From Acidobacteriota bacterium (GTDB lineage Bacteria; Acidobacteriota; Terriglobia; Terriglobales; Acidobacteriaceae): 10,833 bases of DNA. This document shows positions 1 through 6,871 of the stretch, piece after piece; positions within the stretch are counted from its first letter, which is position 1, and each line of letters starts with the position of its first letter. A model generated the notes under the pieces. The model saw only the letters and a list, made by a program, of their open reading frames with translations, was not told the origin of the DNA and ran no database searches. The position numbers were made by a program, and so were the translations under genes. The DNA lies in NCBI GenBank assembly GCA_021805955.1, contig JAJZDO010000740.1:1-10833 (forward strand), written 5' to 3'.

Positions 1-106
1 AACGGTAAGCCGCATACGGTGGGGACGCCTTTCACTTTGGAATTGGTAGCGATAACCCTATTCTAAAGTCGGCCATCCCCGCCTCATAAATCACGCTGTG
101 CTCTGA
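1..106. other. Non-coding edge sequence upstream of the recombinase remnant
   Basis: No convincing gene is seen. The frame that later carries the recombinase has stop codons at 47-49, 53-55 and 104-106. Frame 1 is open from the window edge to a TAA at 64-66 (about 21 residues, containing GKPHTVGTPFT), but I cannot match that peptide to a family. The expected recombinase sequence before the conserved GANIYNR block is not readable in any frame, so the element's 5' part was probably lost or scrambled here. Confidence 0.4.
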
Positions 107-661
107 TTTTTGCAAGAGGCTCTAGGGGCAAATATATACAATCGCCGCTCCTTCAAACTCAAACAGAAACGTGTCAGGAACCCATCGCAGATGTGGATTT
201 GGCGCGATGAAGCATTTGAGCCAATCGTTTCAGCGGAGCAGTTCTATAAGGCAAAAGCAATCATCGAATCGCGGCATCGCCATCTTTCCGATCAGGAGCT
301 TCTCGACCGGTTGCGGTCACTTTTGCAGCACTACGGTCGTCTCTCCGGCATCCTGATTGATGAAAGCGAAGATACCCCAGCGAGTTCTTGCTATTGCTCT
401 CGTTTCGGAAGCCTGCCGCGTGCATACGAACTGATCGGCTGGACTCCAGAACGTGACTATGCCTACATCGAGATTAATCGCAAGCTCCGGAGCAAACATG
501 CGGAGTTGGTCAGTTCCATCCTCGGTCAACTTCAATCGCTGGGCGCAACTGTAGACATGCACCCTATGAGTGGCTTGCTAACGATCAACGCAGAGTACAC
601 AGCGTCTCTAGTGATTGCACGGTGCCGTGAGACACGCGCGGGAAACCATCGTCTCCGGTTA
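107..661 (+). pseudogene. Serine recombinase remnant, C-terminal part only
   Basis: This is the C-terminal half of a large serine recombinase (resolvase/invertase superfamily), the enzymes that move or excise phages and integrative elements. The reading frame opens after the TGA at 104-106; a TTG at 110 is the first possible start but is probably not a real one. What can be seen is the Recombinase-domain block GANIYNRRSFKLKQKRV (from about 125), then a stretch like NP..MWIWRDEAFEPIVSAEQF, then LSGILIDESEDTP, RFGSLPRAYELIGWTPERDYAYIEINR and LLTINAEYTASLVIARCRETRAG. The catalytic serine domain (about 150 residues at the N-terminus) is absent. Family members usually read NEKYIGANIYNR where this one has LQEALGANIYNR, so the decay or junction starts about there. 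The similarity ends near 655, where antisense IS630 DNA begins; the frame then runs meaninglessly to a stop at 742. Not functional as a recombinase. Confidence 0.8.
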
Positions 662-1297
662 CGGGGATTTCCGGCGGCCATCCGACGCGGCTCCAGGTGG
701 CGTGGAGGGTCGAGTCTTGCCGGAAACTGGCTTCGTCGGTGAAGAGGAGGGCACAGTGCTGCGAACGGGCTTTTTTTTAAGGGCGGGATAGATGTGGCGA
801 CGCCAACGGTCCTGCGCCGCGGCATCGGCGCGGGCCAATACGCGGCGGGGACGTTGCACGGAAAATCCCCAGCCGTGAAGCAATTTGCGCACATGGCCGG
901 GATGATATTGAACGCCAAACTCTTCCTCGATCACCCAGACAATCATGGGCGAAGTCCAGATGCCGGTGCCCAGACCGTAAGCCACCGGACCGCTGTCGAG
1001 GATATCCTCCAGTTGCTGCTGTTGCTTCTCCGACAGCTCTGCCGGCCGGCCGGATCGATACCCCTCCAGCAGACCCTCCACGCCCTCGGATTCATAGTTC
1101 AGCAGCCATGCGGAGACCTTGGACCGGGGCGCGTCAAGAATCCCGGCCAATTCGCCGCTCGAATGCCCCTGGGAATTCAGCACCACGGCACGCAACCGCT
1201 TCGCCACGCGGTTGGCTCCGTCTCTCTCCGCCTCCTTGCTCAGGCGAATCAACCGCTGACAGGTGCTGGGATGCAACCGCAACAGGCGTGGCAGCAT
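586..1297 (-). pseudogene. IS630-family transposase, two-frame (slippery A8), C-terminally truncated
   Basis: DNA transposase of the IS630 type. Frame 1 starts at ATG 1297 (MLPRLLRLHPSTCQRL) and gives a helix-turn-helix region (about residues 10-85, with VAKRLRAVVLNSQGHSSGELA and EGVEGLLEGYRSGRP) and a winged-helix part (about 90-150, with YGLGTGIWTSPMIVWVI). At residue 176 (ALKKK) there is a run of eight A. Moving to the -1 frame there continues as KKARSQHCALLFTDEASFRQD and then TWSRVGWPPEIPVTG, the start of the DDE catalytic domain with its first Asp (TDEASF). The shift point is A AAA AAG in the right phase for programmed -1 frameshifting, as known for several IS families; simple decay cannot be excluded. 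After PVTG (about 655) the similarity stops. The frame continues into recombinase DNA and ends at about 586. The second Asp and the final Glu are missing, so it is inactive. Staying in frame 1 gives a 212-residue product ending at 659. Confidence 0.85.
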
Positions 1298-1351
1298 ACG
1301 GCCTCCAACCCCAGTATGCCATATATGTCCCTTTACTTATGCGCGGATGTA
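655..1351 (-). mobile_element. IS630-family insertion sequence, 3'-truncated
   Basis: This is the 5' portion of an IS630-family (Tc1/mariner-like) element in minus orientation. The transposase starts at 1297 and loses similarity at about 655, inside the DDE domain, so the 3' half and right inverted repeat are missing. The left boundary is inferred: the minus strand changes from a secreted-protein gene to IS-like sequence around the TA dinucleotides at 1350-1353. IS630 elements insert at TA, which fits. I cannot confirm the terminal inverted repeat because its partner is gone. Confidence 0.65.
770..776 (-). promoter_or_regulatory. Candidate -1 frameshift slippery heptamer (A AAA AAG)
   Basis: The minus strand reads CTT AAA AAA AAG CCC in the first transposase frame, giving the classical dnaX-type heptamer A AAA AAG in exact phase. 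A one-base backward slip yields Lys-Lys-Lys-Ala and enters the frame that encodes TDEASF of the DDE domain. No strong Shine-Dalgarno-like stimulator is seen just upstream, and only a small GCAC/GTGC hairpin is possible downstream, so efficiency is unknown. Confidence 0.55.
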
Positions 1352-1507
1352 TAGTTTGTACGTCGTTCCAGCGGGAGTTATCAGCCGACCATTTGGCAGA
1401 AGTGTAGAGGAAGTCGAGTCCGTTTGCGCGAAACAACCCGCTCCAAATAGAAGAAAGGCGATGATCATCAAGTCGAGAGCATTCCTGATGATTTTCACGG
1501 ATTCCAT
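1337..1507 (-). pseudogene. 5' fragment of a secreted protein gene (possible YncE-like beta-propeller), cut by the IS
   Basis: A 56-codon frame from ATG 1507, preceded by GGAG with a 4-base spacer. Residues 1-28 form a signal peptide: a charged start (MESVKIIRNA), a hydrophobic core (LMIIAFLLFGAG) and a likely signal peptidase I site at CFA|Q. The Cys is not in a good lipobox. The mature start STLLPNGRLITPAGTTYKL resembles the beginning of secreted seven-bladed beta-propeller proteins of the YncE/SMP-30-like type that are common in Acidobacteriota (LPNGR..TPAG followed by blade 1); this match is from memory and moderate. The frame leaves the homologous sequence at codon 52-53, where a TA marks the likely IS630 insertion point, and ends in IS-derived YIRA-stop. 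Nothing of the propeller itself remains in the window. Confidence 0.45.
1371..1393 (-). repeat. Direct repeat copy A (encodes NGRLITPA)
   Basis: The plus-strand sequence gcgggagttatcagccgacc plus att recurs at 1651-1670 with one substitution and a 3-base gap (19 of 20 aligned bases identical). In this copy the minus strand encodes NGRLITPA of the truncated secreted protein. Confidence 0.6.
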
Positions 1508-1650
1508 ATTGCTCCAAACTTTACGAATTTTCCATACCAAGAACAGCGTGGCCCCTCTCCTCCACTTCGGCGCATACCCAAACCACGCATACAGCTTGCT
1601 ACAGGCGAATGAAGCGCAGTTGCTGGGTAGATTGAGGCCCGCTCCAGTCT

Positions 1651-1670
1651 GCGGGAGTCAGTCGACCATT
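1651..1670 (-). repeat. Direct repeat copy B (encodes NGRLTPA)
   Basis: Partner of the copy at 1371-1393: gcgggagtcagtcgaccatt, lacking three bases (one codon) and differing at one base. Here the minus strand encodes NGRLTPA in a short frame with no start. Confidence 0.6.
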
Positions 1671-1730
1671 GCTCACAACGTAAAATTCAACTCAAACTCA
1701 GGAAATTGCGCTGACCACCGCTCGGTTCTC

Positions 1731-1758
1731 TTGCTAAAGTAGCTGGATACGGTATCAT
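1731..1758 (+). promoter_or_regulatory. Candidate sigma-70 promoter of the acyltransferase gene
   Basis: TTGCTA (1731-1736, 4 of 6 consensus bases) and TATCAT (1753-1758, 5 of 6) are separated by 16 bases. Transcription from about 1765 would give a leader of about 78 nt before the start at 1843. Position and spacing are good, but this is read by eye only. Confidence 0.4.
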
Positions 1759-1829
1759 ACGTCAGAAATAGATCGCGATGACTAGGGTTGGACCCAACAT
1801 CGAATTGGTCGAATGGCAAATGGTAAAAC

Positions 1830-1836
1830 AGGAAAG
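1830..1836 (+). promoter_or_regulatory. Ribosome binding site deciding the acyltransferase start
   Basis: AGGAAAG lies 6 bases before ATG 1843. The upstream in-frame ATG at 1813 has no comparable purine-rich site, and the ten residues it would add (MANGKTGKSY) look unlike the family. Confidence 0.55.
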
Positions 1837-1842
1837 TCATAT

Positions 1843-3015
1843 ATGAAGACGCTTGTAGAGTCGTCCACTGGAATCGAACCGCGATCATCGTCACCTTTAG
1901 CGTCCAACCGCCTTGTTTCTGTGGATGTGCTGCGGGGAATCACGATTGCATTCATGATCCTGGTTAATAACGGCATGCGGAACTCCTATGCAGCACTCAA
2001 ACATGCCGAATGGAATGGATGGACCCCCACGGACCTGGTATTTCCGACATTCTTATTCCTAGTTGGCATGACTATTGTGTTCTCCACGGAGTCTCGATTG
2101 GGCCGGGGAGCTTCAAAATCCTCCATCCTCCTCCATAACTTCCGTCGGGCCTGTATCTTGTTTCTGCTCGGGCTGCTCGTCAACGGTTTCCCATATTTTC
2201 ATCTCAGCACTTTGCGGATCTATGGAGTGCTGCAACGAATTGCTATCTGCTTTCTGATCGCCAGCATTTTGTATCTGTTGGATCGGCGACCGGCCAGCAA
2301 AATTGTGATCGTCGTGGTGGCGCTGCTCGGTTACTGGGTCCTCCTCCGATGGGTGCCGATTCCCGGCTTCGGAATGCCGGGGCGTGACTTTCCGCTGTTT
2401 GACCAGACTCGGAATCTGACGGCATTCATCGATCGACACATCTTCCCCGGGCGGCTTTACGTGAAGGTACGCGATCCAGAAGGGCTATTGAGCGACCTGC
2501 CCGCCGTGGGCACAACATTGCTTGGCATGTTGACGGCAATGTGGCTGCGCTCCACACGCAGCTCTGCGCTGAAGGCGTGGGGAATGTTGACGGCCGGCAT
2601 TCTTGGCATTCTGCTGGGGTTGCTGTGGGGCCACTGGTTCCCAATCAACAAGAACCTGTGGACCAGTTCTTATGTGCTGTTCGCCGCTGGCTGGGCACTC
2701 ATCGGATTGTCGATTTGCTATTGGGCCGTCGACATCAGGAAATGGAAAAAAGGTTGGACCTATGTGTGGCTTGTTTTCGGAATGAATGCAATCACGGCTT
2801 ATGTATTCTCGGAGCTCCTTGGCTCCACGCTGTCCGCGATCCATGTGCACGTTGGCACCCAAAGTGTGAGGCTGAGCCAGTATTATTTCACCCACTGTTT
2901 CGCGGAGATCCCCTCGCCCCACTTAGCGGCGTTGGCCTATTCGATCAGCATCGTCGCCATTTGCTTTGTCCCGGTGGCCGTACTGTACCGTAAAAAAATC
3001 TTTCTTAAAATCTGA
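1843..3015 (+). CDS. HGSNAT/DUF5009-type membrane acyltransferase
   Basis: A 390-residue polytopic membrane protein of the heparan-alpha-glucosaminide N-acetyltransferase (HGSNAT_cat/DUF1624, DUF5009) family. The human member moves acetyl from cytosolic acetyl-CoA across the membrane to glucosamine via a histidine; bacterial members probably acetylate amino sugars or polysaccharides, substrate unknown. Family marks in order: SVDVLRGITIAFMILVNN (26-43), H54 in LKHAEWNGWTPTD (the position of the human active-site His), DLVFPTFLFLVG (64-75), IYGVLQRIAICF (126-137), DPEGLLSDLPAVG (211-223), PINKNLWTSSYVLF (267-280) and FGMNAITAYVFSEL (312-325). About ten hydrophobic segments are spread over the length, and the tail is basic (RKKIFLKI). 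ATG 1843 is preferred over 1813 because of its ribosome site. It stands alone next to mobile debris and is read away from it. No partner gene reveals its substrate. Confidence 0.88.
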   Translation: MKTLVESSTGIEPRSSSPLASNRLVSVDVLRGITIAFMILVNNGMRNSYAALKHAEWNGWTPTDLVFPTFLFLVGMTIVFSTESRLGRGASKSSILLHNFRRACILFLLGLLVNGFPYFHLSTLRIYGVLQRIAICFLIASILYLLDRRPASKIVIVVVALLGYWVLLRWVPIPGFGMPGRDFPLFDQTRNLTAFIDRHIFPGRLYVKVRDPEGLLSDLPAVGTTLLGMLTAMWLRSTRSSALKAWGMLTAGILGILLGLLWGHWFPINKNLWTSSYVLFAAGWALIGLSICYWAVDIRKWKKGWTYVWLVFGMNAITAYVFSELLGSTLSAIHVHVGTQSVRLSQYYFTHCFAEIPSPHLAALAYSISIVAICFVPVAVLYRKKIFLKI

Positions 3016-3457
3016 CGGGGCAAGTCCACTCCGAACATACGGTGAGTAGTCCGTGCCCGCCGTGGCGGATTACCACCACCAAGCGGAGATTGTGTTGAAC
3101 GCCGATTTCCACGCGACAGTGCGATCTGGCCAACTAGATACTGGGGCTCTTTGGTCGATCGCACAATAATGCCCACCGAGTCGAGGTGGATAACCGCTAA
3201 ATGATTGATTTAACGAAATAATCTACCGCCATCCCTCTCCCCGGCACCCTGCTGTTCGCCGCCCGCACTGGGCCTTGAGAACCGCGCTATTCGATTGACG
3301 CAGAGACCGGGCTTTGCTAGCCTGACCCATCAGCATCTAAACTAGAATAGTGCGTGTTCCCCGGATCCGTATGCGCGTGTTCTCGCGTTCGACTCCAAAC
3401 TTTCGGGGGCTGCTGGCCGTCCAGAACTGTACTGGCTGAAAGGACCCGAATCCCCAC
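3016..3457. other. 442-bp intergenic region before the M23 peptidase gene
   Basis: No open frame with recognisable similarity on either strand and no tRNA-like structure. Apart from a promoter candidate at 3295-3323 I see nothing that can be named. A poorly paired GGGCA...TGCCC arm at 3019-3059 follows the acyltransferase stop but lacks a T-tract, so it is not called a terminator. Confidence 0.5.
3295..3323 (+). promoter_or_regulatory. Candidate promoter of the M23 peptidase gene
   Basis: TTGACG (3295-3300, 5 of 6 consensus) is followed after a 17-base spacer by TAGCCT (3318-3323, 3 of 6). The -35 element and spacing are good and the -10 is poor. The leader would be about 130 nt. Confidence 0.35.
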
Positions 3458-4414
3458 GTGCGAAAGCATCACTACATTGTCTATGTAAGCCGCGACGATC
3501 AGGGCCAATTGCGTAAGGTCCCGATTCCCATGCGTTATGCCTATGCATTCGTTGCCGCAGCCGTCGTCGGGCTTTTTACTATCACTGGCCTGGCTGGCTC
3601 CTACGGCAGAATGTTACTGAAAACTGAACAGTTCAATCGAGTGCGCAGCGAACAGCAGAGTCTGCGGCAGCAGTATCAACAACTGCAGAAAGACGCCAGA
3701 CAGAAGGATATGCAGGTGGCATCGCTTGGCTCGCTGGCAAGCGAGGTTTCAGCCTTGTATGGCCTGCGGCAGAGTAAATTGAGTGTGGCGAAATCTGCCG
3801 TTTCCACTACGACGAGCAGCGTTTCCGCCGACAACAACTCGTATTACAGTTCTCTCGATCGCTTTTACGCGCTTCGTGACACCGCACTTTCCGGCGTGGC
3901 GATGCGCGCCCTCACCTCCGGGTTCAGTTCCGCGTCCTCTATGACCAATTGGGTAAACCTAGCCGACGCCCCCACTCTCTGGCCAGTCACGGGTCGCATT
4001 ACCAGTTCCTTCGGCGAACGCATTGATCCATTTGCGGACGACTCGGGCGAGGGAGAGTTTCATCGCGGAATTGACATCGCAGCTCCCATTGGTACCGCAA
4101 TTCATGCGACAGGCGACGGGGTGGTGGTTACAGCCGGTTGGGGTACAGGGTATGGCCGCGAAGTCGCATTGAGCCATGGCCATGGCGTTACCACGCTATA
4201 CGCCCATATGGCATCGATAACAGTTATCCCGGGCCAGACCGTCTCGCGTGGCCAGGTTATTGGCTATGTGGGCCTCAGTGGGCGCAGCACCGGCGCGCAT
4301 TTGCACTATGAAGTTCGGATTCACGACACTCCGGTCAATCCTCATCGATATATGCGCGAAACCATCACGCAGATGGCGGAAACCACTGTCTTGCCGCAAA
4401 CTGCTGGCCAGTAG
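3458..4414 (+). CDS. Membrane-anchored M23 (LytM) family metallopeptidase
   Basis: A 318-residue zinc endopeptidase of the M23/LytM type, which cuts peptide crosslinks in peptidoglycan or, when inactive, activates amidases. A short cytoplasmic N-terminus with basic residues is followed by one membrane span (about 28-48, YAFVAAAVVGLFTITGLAG), a coiled-coil region rich in Gln and Glu (about 55-100), a Ser/Thr-rich linker (105-165), and the M23 domain (about 175-300). The full zinc and catalytic set is present: H202 and D206 (FHRGIDIAAP), H250 (LYAHM), and H281/H283 (GAHLHYEV). It is therefore probably an active enzyme in the periplasm, tethered to the inner membrane. The start is GTG at 3458; AAAGGA lies 13 bases before it, which is rather far, so the exact start is less sure than the gene. 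It stands alone and converges on mnmA with a 71-bp gap. Confidence 0.93.
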   Translation: MRKHHYIVYVSRDDQGQLRKVPIPMRYAYAFVAAAVVGLFTITGLAGSYGRMLLKTEQFNRVRSEQQSLRQQYQQLQKDARQKDMQVASLGSLASEVSALYGLRQSKLSVAKSAVSTTTSSVSADNNSYYSSLDRFYALRDTALSGVAMRALTSGFSSASSMTNWVNLADAPTLWPVTGRITSSFGERIDPFADDSGEGEFHRGIDIAAPIGTAIHATGDGVVVTAGWGTGYGREVALSHGHGVTTLYAHMASITVIPGQTVSRGQVIGYVGLSGRSTGAHLHYEVRIHDTPVNPHRYMRETITQMAETTVLPQTAGQ

Positions 4415-4485
4415 CCCTTTCCACGTATTCCCTACGAGGCTTCCCGTATGGGTCCGCACGTGCTCCTGCGCATTTGCAACTCAGG

Positions 4486-5598
4486 CTATAGAATCCAGCC
4501 GCCCCCGACGACTTCGTCGCCATCGTAGAACACGGCAGCTTGGCCCGGCGTCACTGCCCGCTGAGGCTGATCGAAGTTCGCCGTGACCTCATCCCTGGCA
4601 GACATTTCGAGCGTGGCCCATGCTGCCTCGTGGCGATGACGAATTTTTATCTGCAATCGTAGCCTACCTTCCAGTCCCGGAATCGAGATCCAGTTCAGGC
4701 GATTCGCTCGCAGCGTTTTGGATGTCAGATCTTCGCTGCTGCCCACAACCACTTTCCTGTCCGCTCCGTGGATGCTAACCACGTAGAGAGGCGAACCCGT
4801 GGCCACTCCCAAACCTTTGCGCTGACCCACCGTGAAGTTATGGATGCCTTCGTGACGGCCGATCACCTCTCCGGAAGTAGTGACGAGTGCACCGCTGGTG
4901 TCGGGCATCGCCTCGCCGCGATCGGTCAGATACGCATCAAGAAACTGCTTATAGTCGCCGCCGGGAATGAAACATATCTCCTGGGAATCCGGCTTGTTCG
5001 CCAGCGCGAGTCCCTGCTCGCGCGCAATGGTACGGACATCTGGCTTCTGATATCCGCCCAACGGAAACAGGCTCCGGCTGAGCTGTTCCTGTGTCAGACC
5101 GAAGAGAAAATAAGTCTGGTCCTTGCGGGTATCCGCGGGCCGCTTCAAAATCCAGCGATCACGGGCCTCATCATATTCATTGCGCGCGTAATGCCCGGTG
5201 GCGATCCGATCAGCTCCGATCTGGCGGGCGGTATCCAGCAATTGCGCAAACTTCAGATGGTTATTGCATAGAGTGCAGGGTATTGGCGTGCGCCCGCTCA
5301 GATACTCCTGGACAAACGGCTGCACCACATCCTGCTCAAACCGCTCCTGCTGGTTCACCACGTAATAGGGGATGCCGAGATGCTCGGCTACGCGGCGCGC
5401 GTCGTACACGTCATCGAGCGAGCAGCAGCGGCCTTCGCTGGTCTCCGGCATCCCTGGCCTGCCGGCGAGACGGCGCTGGTTCCATAGCTGGAGCGTGAGG
5501 CCGACAAGATGGTGGCCTTCGGACTTCAGCATGGCGGCTACGGTCGAAGAATCGACTCCACCGGACATGGCGACGGCAATGGTTTCGGGTGTCGGCAT
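4486..5598 (-). CDS. mnmA: tRNA-specific 2-thiouridylase MnmA
   Basis: Places sulfur on C2 of uridine 34 in the wobble position of tRNA Lys, Glu and Gln, using ATP to adenylate U34 and persulfide sulfur delivered from a cysteine desulfurase. The 370-residue protein has the PP-loop SGGVDSS at 12-18, the PCTLCN segment with C111 (equivalent to E. coli Cys102), the GHYAR and KDQTYFLFGL segments of the tRNA-binding core, and C209 in DSQEICFIPGGDY (equivalent to Cys199). The C-terminal beta-barrel includes FTVGQRKGLGVA and ends GDEVVGGGWIL. Length is normal. ATG 5598 is chosen because it begins just before the conserved core; a TTG at 5607 in the same frame is possible. Neither start has a strong Shine-Dalgarno site, but it lies 24 bp behind the desulfurase gene, so translation may be coupled. 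Very probably co-transcribed with that sulfur donor. Confidence 0.97.
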   Translation of the reverse strand: MPTPETIAVAMSGGVDSSTVAAMLKSEGHHLVGLTLQLWNQRRLAGRPGMPETSEGRCCSLDDVYDARRVAEHLGIPYYVVNQQERFEQDVVQPFVQEYLSGRTPIPCTLCNNHLKFAQLLDTARQIGADRIATGHYARNEYDEARDRWILKRPADTRKDQTYFLFGLTQEQLSRSLFPLGGYQKPDVRTIAREQGLALANKPDSQEICFIPGGDYKQFLDAYLTDRGEAMPDTSGALVTTSGEVIGRHEGIHNFTVGQRKGLGVATGSPLYVVSIHGADRKVVVGSSEDLTSKTLRANRLNWISIPGLEGRLRLQIKIRHRHEAAWATLEMSARDEVTANFDQPQRAVTPGQAAVFYDGDEVVGGGWIL

Positions 5599-5622
5599 GG
5601 TTAACAAACTTCTTCTACCTGA

Positions 5623-6825
5623 CTATCGTTCGACTGCGGCGACTCTGGATGCGTTGGCCATGAATGTCTCATTCTTCCTGTAGAAGGGTGAGAGTTCGCG
5701 TAGCTTCGCGACCGCTTGCGGCACAATCTCAATCGCGAAGTCCACATCTTCCGTAGTGGTCAGCTTCGACAAGCTGAAACGCAGGCTCGCGCGGGCACGC
5801 TCGGTCGGCACACGCATCGCGGTCAGCACGTGCGACGGCTCACTCGCTCCCGACGCGCAGGCCGACCCCCCGGAAACAGCAAGTCCTTTCATGTCGAGCG
5901 CGATCACCAGCGCCTCACCTTCCAAATGATCGAACCACAGGTTCGTCGTGTTCGGCGCGCGCGGTACCTGACGCGCGTGTGCTCCTGCATCGGCAACACG
6001 AGCAAGAATTTCACCTTCCAATCGATCGCGCAGATCTGCGATTTGCTGCGAAGAACCATCTTCCAGAGACTTGCTGGCAATCTCCGCCGCCTTGCCCAAG
6101 CCTACAATTCCCGCCAGATTTTCTGTTCCTGCTCGGCGCTGGCGCTCATGCGTGCCACCATACAACAGAGGCTCTATCTTGGTATCTTTGCGGACGAATA
6201 AAACGCCGGTGCCTTGCGGTGCATGCATCTTGTGACCGGAGATGGACAACAAGTTGCAGCCGATCTTCTCTACATTCAGCGGTAATTTACCAGCGGCCTG
6301 CACCGCATCCGTGTGGAACTGCGCGCCCACTTCAGCGGCGATGGCGGCAATTTCTTCGACCGGCTGAATCGCCCCGGTTTCGTTGTTCGCCATCATCACA
6401 CTAATCAGGCGCGTGTTGGGCCGCAGAGCCTGGCGAACCTCGTCGGGATCGACAACGCCGTTGCCGTCGACGGAAACAAACGTCACTTCGCGCCCGCACT
6501 TCGCCAGTTGCTCGGCCGCATGCAGCACCGCATGGTGTTCGATCGTCGTCGTGATCAAATGATCGCCCGGCTTGGTCGCGCCAAACAACGCCAGATTGTC
6601 GCTTTCCGTACCCCCGCTGGTAAATACAATCTCTGCCGGACGGCAATGCAACAGTGCCGCCACGCTAATCCGTGCCTGCTCCACCGCTCCGCGTGCCCGC
6701 TGACCAAAGGAGTGCACCGAACTGGCATTCCCGAAGCGCTCCAGAAAATATGGCCGCATAGCCTCAAAGACTTCCGGCAGCAGCGGTGTCGTCGCATTGG
6801 CGTCCATATAAACACGGCGCATCAT
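5623..6825 (-). CDS. Cysteine desulfurase, NifS/IscS type
   Basis: PLP enzyme that turns cysteine into alanine and holds the sulfur as a persulfide for Fe-S clusters and tRNA thiolation. The 400-residue protein shows the aminotransferase class V fold marks: YMDANATTPL (6-15), FTSGGTESDN (68-77), the PLP-stacking H97 (TIEHHAV), ANNETGAIQP (146-155), HTDAVQ with D173 and Q176, the PLP lysine K199 in SISGHKMH, and the catalytic Cys C323 in GGSACASGASEPSHVL, a group I loop. Starts ATGATG at 6825, with GGGAG 6 bases upstream. The C-terminal tail after ELSPFY is basic and variable. No iscU, iscA or iscR is next to it; the immediate downstream gene is mnmA, which suggests tRNA thiolation as one job, while general Fe-S supply remains possible. 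I leave the symbol open because nifS and iscS cannot be told apart here. Confidence 0.95.
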   Translation of the reverse strand: MMRRVYMDANATTPLLPEVFEAMRPYFLERFGNASSVHSFGQRARGAVEQARISVAALLHCRPAEIVFTSGGTESDNLALFGATKPGDHLITTTIEHHAVLHAAEQLAKCGREVTFVSVDGNGVVDPDEVRQALRPNTRLISVMMANNETGAIQPVEEIAAIAAEVGAQFHTDAVQAAGKLPLNVEKIGCNLLSISGHKMHAPQGTGVLFVRKDTKIEPLLYGGTHERQRRAGTENLAGIVGLGKAAEIASKSLEDGSSQQIADLRDRLEGEILARVADAGAHARQVPRAPNTTNLWFDHLEGEALVIALDMKGLAVSGGSACASGASEPSHVLTAMRVPTERARASLRFSLSKLTTTEDVDFAIEIVPQAVAKLRELSPFYRKNETFMANASRVAAVER

Positions 6826-6871
6826 CGAATGCTCCCACTGTTATTGTACGGCGTTCCAATATCGCCGCGCC

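Larger units (their letters stand above)
1541..1812. other. Intergenic stretch with a decayed repeat and a promoter
   Basis: No intact gene is seen between the secreted-protein fragment and the acyltransferase. The minus strand has a short open frame (about 1593-1682) reading EFYVVSNGRLTPADWSG and ending FIRL-stop. Its NGRLTPA part is the second copy of the repeat in the neighbouring gene fragment. The frame is closed just upstream by TGA and has no start, so it is treated as debris. The right end carries the acyltransferase promoter candidate. Confidence 0.45.

Noticed and set aside
794..1354. 186-codon open frame on the plus strand over the transposase
   Set aside because: Antisense shadow of the clearly recognisable IS630 transposase; its protein is low in recognisable motifs and has no ribosome site.
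1593..1682. Short minus-strand frame ending LTPADWSG...FIRL as a small protein
   Set aside because: It has no start codon or ribosome site, and a TGA lies just upstream; only the repeat-like NGRLTPA part is notable.
4430..4452. Hairpin CCCTACG/CGTATGGG between the converging M23 and mnmA genes
   Set aside because: Seven pairs with a bulge and no T-tract on either strand; too weak to call a terminator.
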